Below, piece after piece: positions 1-4,507 of a stretch of DNA of 9,721 nt. The notes under the pieces were generated by a model that saw only the letters and a program-made list of their open reading frames with translations, searched no databases and was not told where the DNA came from. Each line of letters starts with the position of its first letter. Positions within the stretch are counted from its first letter, which is position 1. The DNA comes from an uncultured Bacteroidota bacterium (GTDB lineage Bacteria > Bacteroidota > Bacteroidia > UKL13-3): NCBI GenBank assembly GCA_903888395.1, contig CAISTO010000192.1, positions 1 through 9,721 on the forward strand. The letters are read 5' to 3'. The position numbers and the translations under genes were made by a program.

Positions 1-94
1 CTTGCCAAAATATTTCAAGAGGTAATGTTTCAGCATTTATAACTAATGATTTAAAGAATAAGGCTAAAACAAGTGCAATAGTTTTTTTTGACAT
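1..94 (-). CDS. 5' end of a secreted protein gene, cut by window edge
   Basis: Thirty-one codons are readable from an ATG at 94 down to position 1, too few to name a family. The first 21 residues form a typical Sec signal peptide: MSKK, then a hydrophobic stretch (TIALVLALFF), then a small-residue region ending in NA, with cleavage likely before ETLPLE. The start lies 24 bases after the stop of the upstream TPR gene on the same strand, so it is probably the third gene of the sigma factor operon. In Bacteroidota, operons of the type ECF sigma factor, membrane TPR protein, secreted protein often have a CHAT-domain or TPR protein in third position. That identity is a guess here, because none of the domain is visible. 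Confidence 0.65.
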   Translation of the reverse strand, partial: MSKKTIALVLALFFKSLVINAETLPLEIFWQ

Positions 95-118
95 AAAAAT
101 TAAAAACAGAATTTCAGC

Positions 119-820
119 TTATTGATTCCCGAAATCTTTTAAAATGACTGTTCTTTTTTCATTGAAAACAGCTTCATTAAAATGGGTTTTGTTCAATAAT
201 TGCAAACCTTTTTCTTTTTGCTGATTGTATAAATAACACAAGGAGATATAATAAGTAGCACGATTGTAATAAACAGATGTGCTTGGTACTTTACTTAAAA
301 ATGTTTCTGCTTCATTTAACTGATTTAATTGCATACAACTAATTCCACTATAATAAAATGCAGTGTCATTGTTTTGTGTTTTCGAAAAATTAGAAAGCGC
401 CTCGCTGTAGTTTTTGTTTTTATAATAACTCATTCCATTTATTATATCAACATTGATGCTAGCAGCATTCATCCACACTTTAAATCCTGCATCTTCTATC
501 ATGTAATTTTCCATGTTTTGATGCTTGCAAGTAGACAATTTTATAAAATAACCAACACCCATGATTAACAAAAATATTGCAGCTATTTTATATATTTTAT
601 AAATGGAATTTATTCTTTTAGAATTAATTTTTAATGGCTCTATGGATATAAATTTTTTTAAAGCATCTATATCATAGTCATTGTTTTCTAAAAACAATTT
701 TAAACCCATCAAATCATCTTCATCAAAGTTGATTGATTTAATATATTCCAAAAAGTAAACTTGCTGATTTAATATACCATCAAGCACTTCGTTATAGCTA
801 TGTTTTGCTTTTGTTGTCAT
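119..820 (-). CDS. Single-pass membrane protein with periplasmic TPR repeats, possible anti-sigma partner
   Basis: The 233-residue product starts at MTTKAKHSY. An N-terminal cytoplasmic part of about 75 residues is followed by one membrane segment (about 79-95, IAAIFLLIMGVGYFIKL). The rest is probably periplasmic and helical, with TPR-like units at about 126-155, 156-185 and 188-215 (for example YYKNKNYSEALSNFSK and LNQLNEAETFLSKV). I prefer this ATG because it overlaps the sigma factor stop as TAATG (818-822), a classic translational coupling; an ATG six codons upstream (838) would also be in frame. The topology and the position right behind an ECF sigma gene suggest a role in sensing or in anchoring the sigma factor, as anti-sigma factors do. 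No zinc-finger or FecR anti-sigma domain is visible, so this is inference. It may instead simply serve the secreted protein downstream. Confidence 0.8.
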   Translation of the reverse strand: MTTKAKHSYNEVLDGILNQQVYFLEYIKSINFDEDDLMGLKLFLENNDYDIDALKKFISIEPLKINSKRINSIYKIYKIAAIFLLIMGVGYFIKLSTCKHQNMENYMIEDAGFKVWMNAASINVDIINGMSYYKNKNYSEALSNFSKTQNNDTAFYYSGISCMQLNQLNEAETFLSKVPSTSVYYNRATYYISLCYLYNQQKEKGLQLLNKTHFNEAVFNEKRTVILKDFGNQ

Positions 821-1380
821 TACATAAATAGTTGCCATAATTTTTTAACACGCTGTTTGGCGCTATGCAGCGTATTTCTTACGGTATTGTAACTTATATT
901 TAATTGCATTGCAATTTCATCATTTTTAAAACCTTGTAAGTGTAATTGTAAAATTTCTTTTTCTCGCTTTGATAAATAATCAATCAATTGTTTGATGGCA
1001 TCTTCCTCAAAACGAACGAAAATAGCATTTGTACCAATATAACTTGTTATTGATTCAATTTGTTTTTTTATTTCTTGATGAAGTTTGTTTTGTTTGATTT
1101 CATCCAAGGATTTATTTTTTATAATACTTAACAGTAATGGATACATACCTTTTTCAGGATGTAAAAAAAACGTTTGTCGTTTGGAGGGAGTTAAATTAAG
1201 TAGTTTTTCAAATACCAATCCAACAATGTCTTTACTCTTTTCGGTATTTTGAGTGTATTTATAAGCCACCATCATCAATGAAGAATAATATAATGTATAT
1301 AATTCGCCTAATGCTTCATCGTTTCCATTGATAAAATTGAAGGCTAAATCATACTCGCTTAATATTTTTTTCTCACTCAT
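820..1380 (-). CDS. ECF-type RNA polymerase sigma-70 factor
   Basis: The 186-residue product has the usual length and layout of an ECF sigma factor. Region 2 spans about residues 14-92 (ALGELYTLYYSSLMMVAYKY, then KSKDIVGLVFEKL). A linker follows, then region 4 at about 127-181, with LSKREKEILQLHLQG and the helix-turn-helix NDEIAMQLNISYNTVRNTLHSAKQRVKKLW that binds the -35 element. It would direct RNA polymerase to a small regulon, probably including its own operon. It is the first gene of the minus-strand operon and overlaps the TPR gene by one base. The 109 bases upstream, shared with the divergent HTH gene, are AT-rich. I could not find a convincing Bacteroidota promoter (TTTG, then TAnnTTTG) in either direction. 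The ATG at 1378-1380 is the only good start. Confidence 0.92.
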   Translation of the reverse strand: MSEKKILSEYDLAFNFINGNDEALGELYTLYYSSLMMVAYKYTQNTEKSKDIVGLVFEKLLNLTPSKRQTFFLHPEKGMYPLLLSIIKNKSLDEIKQNKLHQEIKKQIESITSYIGTNAIFVRFEEDAIKQLIDYLSKREKEILQLHLQGFKNDEIAMQLNISYNTVRNTLHSAKQRVKKLWQLFM

Positions 1381-1489
1381 GAACTACCGCAAAATTAAAA
1401 AATAATATTTCAATTAGTACAAATTTTATTTTGAATCGTTTTCAGTTTAATTAAAAAACAAACAAAAATAAGCCAAGTAAAATTGAATA

Positions 1490-1711
1490 ATGGATATAAA
1501 AAAAATAATTGTCATTCACGAACTTATTAGAAAACAAAGAACAGGAAAACCAAGTGCATTGGCCTCACGCATAGGGGTTAGCGAACGAACAATATACCAT
1601 TATATTGGTTTTATAAAATCAGAATTGAGGGCTCCTGTGAAGTGGGATGCATTGAAAGAAACCTATGTTTATGAAAGCAACGGAAAACTAAATTTTGAGT
1701 GGCAAGATTAA
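1490..1711 (+). CDS. Small helix-turn-helix DNA-binding protein
   Basis: The 73-residue product is almost entirely a winged HTH of the HTH_11/DeoR-like type often seen at the front of WYL regulators. Residues 5-18 form helix 1, 21-28 (PSALASRI) helix 2, and 31-45 (SERTIYHYIGFIKSE) the recognition helix. The APVKWD..KETYVYESNGKLNFEW tail reads like the wing. No sensor or oligomerisation domain follows, so it is a stand-alone regulator candidate. It is divergent from the sigma factor gene and lies immediately upstream of block A, which begins within its last codons. A perfect 16-bp palindrome starts one base after its stop codon and could be its operator. A decayed 3' end of a second copy is visible at 4261-4311, also directly in front of a copy of block A. 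This suggests the HTH gene belongs to the repeated unit. Confidence 0.8.
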   Translation: MDIKKIIVIHELIRKQRTGKPSALASRIGVSERTIYHYIGFIKSELRAPVKWDALKETYVYESNGKLNFEWQD

Positions 1712-1727
1712 TGAAATTATAATTTCA
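1712..1727. promoter_or_regulatory. 16-bp perfect palindrome, possible operator (copy 1)
   Basis: TGAAATTATAATTTCA is its own reverse complement. It starts one base after the HTH stop codon, and an identical copy sits at the equivalent place in the second block A (4312-4327). Its size and symmetry suit a dimeric HTH repressor site. It has no GC-rich stem or T-tract, so it is not an intrinsic terminator. Binding by the adjacent HTH protein is inference. Confidence 0.4.
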
Positions 1728-1819
1728 AAATTGGCCTACTGCAACTCCACTTCAGTTTCATAGTTTTTATTTGCTAAATAATAAATATGCATTTAGAACG
1801 TATATAAAAAAAAGACTTT

Positions 1820-1868
1820 CCCAAAAGGTTCATTTGGGGGCGAAATCCGAAAAGCCATAAGAGTAGGA
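1820..1868 (+). promoter_or_regulatory. Conserved structured leader element (copy 1)
   Basis: A hairpin pairs CCCAAA (1820-1825) with TTTGGG (1833-1838) over a 7-base loop. Positions 1831-1868 form a core identical to 4432-4469 except for one A/G change, while the bases between this core and each start codon differ. In the core, GGC (1839-1841) can pair with GCC (1854-1856), and TCC (1846-1848) with GGA (1866-1868). These short pairings interleave in the manner of an H-type pseudoknot. It matches no riboswitch class I recognise. It is a candidate cis-acting RNA or a processing or attachment site. Confidence 0.4.
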
Positions 1869-1891
1869 AATAATTTTAAAAATAAATTAAT

Positions 1892-2446
1892 ATGAAAGTA
1901 GAAAGTTTTTACTGTGAACACACAAGCTCATTAATCGGAGGTAAGTCAGCAAAGACGGCTGCTCTTGAACATGCAATTAAAACGTTAAATGACAATTTCA
2001 ATGAAGGATTATTTTATAAGTGCAATTATGATGCATTTGTTGAAATTAAACCAGGATGTTGGAGAAAAATATTGCGTTTTGTTTTGCGTAAAGAAAAAGA
2101 AGAAGTTATTACTATAAAATTTAAATATGGTATTTTTGACAAAACAATAACTGCTGAACAAGGTCAATTTGAATTTGTTGAAGTTCATCCAGTTTCTGCC
2201 GAACATGAATTAGGAGCATTAACAAATAAAAATTTACAAAATCCATATTTGGAGACTGGAAAAATTGCGGTTCAAGATTTTCTTGATAAAAACCCTAAAA
2301 TTAAGCCTTATTGCGACTTAGAAATTATGGTAAAAGTTTTACCTGGCTGTTTTAAAAAGGTTTGGAACATTATTACAGGTAATTCTCATAAGAATAATTT
2401 TTCATTCGAATATTTTGAATTTAACATAGCACAAAAATTTGCTTAA
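1892..2446 (+). CDS. Uncharacterised protein with two similar halves
   Basis: I do not recognise the family of this 184-residue protein. It has no signal peptide or membrane segment, so it is probably cytoplasmic. Its two halves are alike. Residues 44-64 begin CNYDAFVEIKPGCWRKI and residues 141-161 begin CDLEIMVKVLPGCFKKV. Each has a Cys, eleven residues, then a second Cys inside a PGC motif followed by an aromatic and a Lys. Each is preceded by a helix-like segment (AALEHAIKTLNDNF; TGKIAVQDFLDKN) and followed by a beta-like FKYGIF or FEYFEFNI strand, so the protein looks like an internal duplication of an alpha-beta unit. The paired cysteines could bind metal or form disulfides. It is the first gene behind block A copy 1 and is followed by a strong hairpin and a YidD-like gene. 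A role together with that gene is possible but unproven. Confidence 0.78.
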   Translation: MKVESFYCEHTSSLIGGKSAKTAALEHAIKTLNDNFNEGLFYKCNYDAFVEIKPGCWRKILRFVLRKEKEEVITIKFKYGIFDKTITAEQGQFEFVEVHPVSAEHELGALTNKNLQNPYLETGKIAVQDFLDKNPKIKPYCDLEIMVKVLPGCFKKVWNIITGNSHKNNFSFEYFEFNIAQKFA

Positions 2447-2454
2447 TTTTCTTT

Positions 2455-2484
2455 AGTATCTGCCGTTTTTAAACGGCAGATACT
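2455..2484 (+). terminator. Strong perfect hairpin between the 184-residue gene and yidD
   Basis: AGTATCTGCCGTTT (2455-2468) and AAACGGCAGATACT (2471-2484) are perfect inverted repeats of 14 bases separated by TT. The hairpin lies 8 bases after the upstream stop and 12 before the next ATG. The run after it (ATTCTTTCTATT) is T-rich but not a clean T-tract. It may therefore be a partial terminator, an mRNA-stabilising stem, or a structure controlling yidD translation. Confidence 0.6.
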
Positions 2485-2496
2485 ATTCTTTCTATT

Positions 2497-2709
2497 ATGA
2501 TGAATAGACTACTAATAAAATTAGTTCGTAAATACCAAAATTCAAAAGGTGGTAACCATGTACCTTCTTGTATATTTACTCCATCATGCTCTGACTACGC
2601 AATCATATCACTAGAAAAATATAATATATTCAAAGCTTTACGAATTATAACAATTCGAATTTACAAATGTGATTCTGCAAAAAATCATGGTGGAAATGAT
2701 TATCCATGA
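2497..2709 (+). CDS. yidD: YidD-like membrane protein insertion efficiency factor
   Basis: The 70-residue product carries the family signature in order. RLLIKLVRKYQ forms the N-terminal amphipathic helix. VPSCIFTPSCSDYAIISLEKY (about 22-42) matches the usual PSCRFxPTCSxYA..A. IFKALRIITIRIYKC matches the G...R..RC segment, and HGGNDYP the GG.DP end. All three conserved cysteines are present. The loop before the first PSC is shorter and more polar than in the canonical housekeeping protein. YidD is a peripheral inner-membrane protein that helps the YidC/Oxa1 insertase and normally sits between rnpA and yidC. Here it lies in an accessory region, so this is probably a second copy. A 44-codon ORF overlaps its stop as ATGA. 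An alternative ATG at codon 2 gives nearly the same product. Confidence 0.82.
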   Translation: MMNRLLIKLVRKYQNSKGGNHVPSCIFTPSCSDYAIISLEKYNIFKALRIITIRIYKCDSAKNHGGNDYP

Positions 2710-2840
2710 AAAACCAGCCCATAACTTATAAGGCTTTAACTCGGCTAAGCATTTTCACGGAGGTTCGATTTAAGTTTCTTTTATTTTTAAGCATTCAAAA
2801 AGATGGTGAAACAAGCAGAATTAAATTTGTTAAAGAATAA
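2706..2840 (+). CDS. Small hypothetical ORF coupled to yidD
   Basis: This is a 44-codon open frame whose ATG overlaps the yidD stop as ATGA (2706-2709), the arrangement expected for coupled translation. The product is basic, beginning MKNQPITYKALTRLS, with a hydrophobic middle (FKFLLFLSI) and a charged end (QKDGETSRIKFVKE). I recognise no family. It fills most of the 168 bases between yidD and the LamG gene. The first 60 bases are richer in G and C than the surroundings. It could be a real small protein, the remnant of a longer gene, or chance; the overlap is the main argument for it. Confidence 0.42.
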   Translation: MKNQPITYKALTRLSIFTEVRFKFLLFLSIQKDGETSRIKFVKE

Positions 2841-2877
2841 ATAATTATAAAAATAAATAACCTAAATAAATACAAAA

Positions 2878-4110
2878 ATGAAAAAAACAATTTACACCCT
2901 GATTGCAATCCTAGGATTTGCAAATTTTACAATGGCTCAAGTGCCTAATTATGTTCCAACAAATGGACTTGTTGGTTGGTGGCCATTTGATGGAAATACC
3001 ATTGATGAAAGTATTAATACCAATGACGGAACTGTTAATGGAGCAACGCTAACAACAGATAGATTTGGCAATCCGAATAAGGCATATAATTTTAATGGAT
3101 TTTCAGACTATATCATCATACAAAATACATTGTTGTCATCAACAACTTCTAGCTTGACTATTTCTTTATGGTATAAAACAACTGATCTCGATGCTAATTT
3201 TATTAGTGATCGATACACTGGGTCTAATTATCTTAAGTATTTTGTTGGTATTTCAGAAGGGCAGATAGTTAGCGGAAACTATTCTTCAAGTTGTAATAAT
3301 CCTGTTTTAACCAATGTCCTTAATAATAATTGGTCAAATTTAGTTATTGTAAAAAATTTATCACTCAATCTAAATTTGATTTATTTAAACGGTTTATTAG
3401 TCAATTCTAGTTCTAGTGTATGTTATCATGGTTCAAATAATCCAACTCAAATTGGTAGATGGGGCGGAGGTAATGAAGCATATTATTCAGGGAAATTAGA
3501 TGATATTGGTTTTTGGAACCGTGCATTAACAGAAACTGAAATAACAGCACTTTTTACTTCTTCAAGTTGCGATACTATTACTAAACAACCTATCAATCAA
3601 ACAGTAAACATCAATACAAATGCAAGTTTTATATTAGCTACTACTGATTCATTGGCTACATATCAATGGCAATCAGATTTAGGAATGGGTTTCCAAAATA
3701 TTAGTAGCGCTGGTCAATTCAATGGAGCTACTAATGATACGCTCATTGTTAGCAATATATCAATGACCAATAACAATCAAAATTTTAGATGCATTGTTTC
3801 TTCAGGTATTTGTAAAGACACTTCGTCTATTGCAAAATTAACAGTTAATAACAATTCGGGAATTAACTCTCCTTCTAATGTAAACGCTTTAAAAGTATAT
3901 CCAAATCCGGCATCTACTATTTTACATATTGATTTAGAAAAACCAGGTTATTATACTTCCAAACTTTCAAGTGTAGCTGGGCAATCTATCGTTTCTCCAA
4001 CTACAGGAACCATTGATATTTCAGCATTGGCAAACGGTGTTTATATCCTTACCATTTACGATTCTAACAACAAATTAATTTCAACCAATAAGGTAGCTAT
4101 TTTAAAATAA
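2878..4110 (+). CDS. Secreted LamG / Ig-like protein with type IX secretion sorting domain
   Basis: The 410-residue product has a Sec signal peptide (1-20, MKKTIYTLIAILGF...TMA), so it is exported to the periplasm. Residues about 30-227 are a concanavalin-type LamG (Laminin_G_3) jelly roll: GLVGWWPFDGNTIDES, a YNFNG.SDYI strand, SLTISLWYKT, the IYLNGLLV strand, and the closing KLDDIGFWNRALTETEI typical of this family. Residues about 231-324 form an Ig-like domain (TKQPINQTVN, YQWQSDLG, FRCIVSSGICKDTS). Residues 338-410 are a T9SS type A sorting domain (LKVYPNPAS, GVYILTIYDS, KVAILK). The protein should therefore cross the outer membrane by type IX secretion and be anchored on or released from the cell surface. 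LamG domains often bind carbohydrates or proteins, so an adhesin role is plausible. It ends in block B copy 1, which includes its last 13 codons. Confidence 0.93.
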   Translation: MKKTIYTLIAILGFANFTMAQVPNYVPTNGLVGWWPFDGNTIDESINTNDGTVNGATLTTDRFGNPNKAYNFNGFSDYIIIQNTLLSSTTSSLTISLWYKTTDLDANFISDRYTGSNYLKYFVGISEGQIVSGNYSSSCNNPVLTNVLNNNWSNLVIVKNLSLNLNLIYLNGLLVNSSSSVCYHGSNNPTQIGRWGGGNEAYYSGKLDDIGFWNRALTETEITALFTSSSCDTITKQPINQTVNINTNASFILATTDSLATYQWQSDLGMGFQNISSAGQFNGATNDTLIVSNISMTNNNQNFRCIVSSGICKDTSSIAKLTVNNNSGINSPSNVNALKVYPNPASTILHIDLEKPGYYTSKLSSVAGQSIVSPTTGTIDISALANGVYILTIYDSNNKLISTNKVAILK

Positions 4111-4229
4111 TAACACCTAACTAACTATAACAAATAAAAGCTGCTCATTGGGCAGCTTTTTTTGTGTAGTTTGCCTACGCTGCTTGTTTTTAATAATTAG
4201 TAATTGAACTCCCGATATATTTTGGAGGC
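4071..4229 (+). repeat. Block B, copy 1 (T9SS gene tail, terminator and distal flank)
   Basis: This 159-bp block is repeated at 9564-9721 with few substitutions and three single-base indels. The match starts inside the codons of the T9SS sorting domain, crosses the stop codon and terminator, and continues through the distal flank to GGAGGC. Copy 2 is cut off there by the window end, so the true end of the repeat is unknown. Confidence 0.92.
4136..4163 (+). terminator. Intrinsic terminator after the LamG/T9SS gene
   Basis: AAAAGCTGC (4136-4144) pairs with GCAGCTTTT (4152-4160) around the loop TCATTGG, followed by more T residues to 4163. It lies 25 bases after the stop. A small second stem follows, GTGTAG with CTACGC, which is GTGTAG with CTACAC in the other copy; the change keeps pairing through a G-U wobble. 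Confidence 0.9.
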
Positions 4230-4260
4230 AAATTAAAATTTATCTGCAAAAAGATTATTG

Positions 4261-4311
4261 GAAACACCAAACGCATACAATGGTAAATTCAATTATGAAT
4301 AGCAAGATTAA
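4261..4311 (+). pseudogene. 3' remnant of a second HTH gene
   Basis: Read in frame, this segment gives ETPNAY then NGKFNYE, a TAG stop (4300-4302), QD and TAA. The intact HTH protein ends ETYVYESNGKLNFEWQD. The substitutions respect codons (AAC/AAT, GGA/GGT, GAG/GAA), and the Trp codon TGG has become TAG. Upstream frames are broken by stops and I find no start codon, so only the tail survives. It stands directly before block A copy 2, exactly where the intact HTH gene stands before copy 1. It is a decayed paralogue that lost its 5' part. Confidence 0.65.
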
Positions 4312-4327
4312 TGAAATTATAATTTCA
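4312..4327. promoter_or_regulatory. 16-bp perfect palindrome, possible operator (copy 2)
   Basis: It is identical to the palindrome at 1712-1727 and sits one base after the stop of the HTH remnant. It has stayed intact although the HTH gene beside it decayed, which mildly favours a function independent of that gene. Confidence 0.4.
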
Positions 4328-4431
4328 AAATCAGCCCACTGCAGCCCCATTTCAGTTTCATTGTTTTTATTTGCTAAATAATAAATATTCATTCAGAACA
4401 CATATAAAAAAACAACTTTACCAAAAAGTTT

Positions 4432-4469
4432 CATTTGGGGGCGAAATCCGAAAAGCCGTAAGAGTAGGA
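4432..4469 (+). promoter_or_regulatory. Conserved leader core (copy 2)
   Basis: This 38-base core differs from 1831-1868 at one base (G at 4458 instead of A). The preceding hairpin survives in shorter form, CCAAA with TTTGG, although the loop differs. The GGC/GCC and TCC/GGA pairing options are unchanged, and the second extends to ATCC/GGAT here. It precedes an unrelated cargo gene, so whatever it does is not specific to the product. Confidence 0.4.
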
Positions 4470-4507
4470 TAAATAAACAAAATAGATACATAATAAAAAA
4501 ACTAACT

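Larger units (their letters stand above)
1679..1868 (+). repeat. Block A, copy 1 (3' end of HTH gene plus cargo leader)
   Basis: This 190-bp segment matches 4279-4469 with only one single-base length difference. The match runs from the codons for NGKLNFEWQD of the HTH gene, through a 16-bp palindrome, an AT-rich middle, a hairpin and a 38-base invariant core. It ends 23 bases before the ATG of the 184-residue gene. Identity by eye is roughly 85 percent, highest at the two ends. Confidence 0.9.
4279..4469 (+). repeat. Block A, copy 2
   Basis: This is the partner of 1679-1868, offset by exactly 2600 bases at its start and 2601 at its end. It begins in the HTH remnant and ends 38 bases before the ATG of the six-repeat lipoprotein gene. 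The middle part is the most divergent (for example TTGGCCTACTGCAACTCC against TCAGCCCACTGCAGCCCC). Confidence 0.9.
4111..4507 (+). other. 397-base gene-free stretch between the two cargo sets
   Basis: No intact gene is visible. From left to right it holds a terminator (4136-4163), the distal flank of block B (to 4229), a short unique stretch, the decayed 3' end of an HTH gene (4261-4311), block A copy 2 (4279-4469), and 38 A-rich bases before the next ATG. The bases at about 4185-4240 may be older HTH remnant, since TTGTTTTTAATAA and ATTGAACTCC align loosely with HTH codons, but this is weak. Confidence 0.7.

Noticed and set aside
329..568. Plus-strand 79-codon open frame
   Set aside because: It lies opposite the TPR membrane protein gene and mirrors its codons; no start context or family resemblance.
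1381..1489. Bacteroidota-type promoter (TTTG, TAnnTTTG) in the divergent spacer
   Set aside because: Only partial matches such as TAAAATTTG were found, with no well-spaced upstream element, so no promoter is called.
2009..2206. Minus-strand 65-codon open frame inside the 184-residue gene
   Set aside because: It is rich in Phe and Asn, as expected from the antisense of AT-rich coding sequence; a shadow.
4280..4381. 33-codon plus-strand ORF in block A copy 2
   Set aside because: Its frame is not kept in block A copy 1, which has a stop earlier and no equivalent ATG. The HTH-remnant frame explains its first part better.
1679..4469. Composite transposon bounded by block A direct repeats
   Set aside because: No transposase or integrase, no terminal inverted repeats and no target-site duplications are visible. 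Duplication by homologous recombination is simpler.
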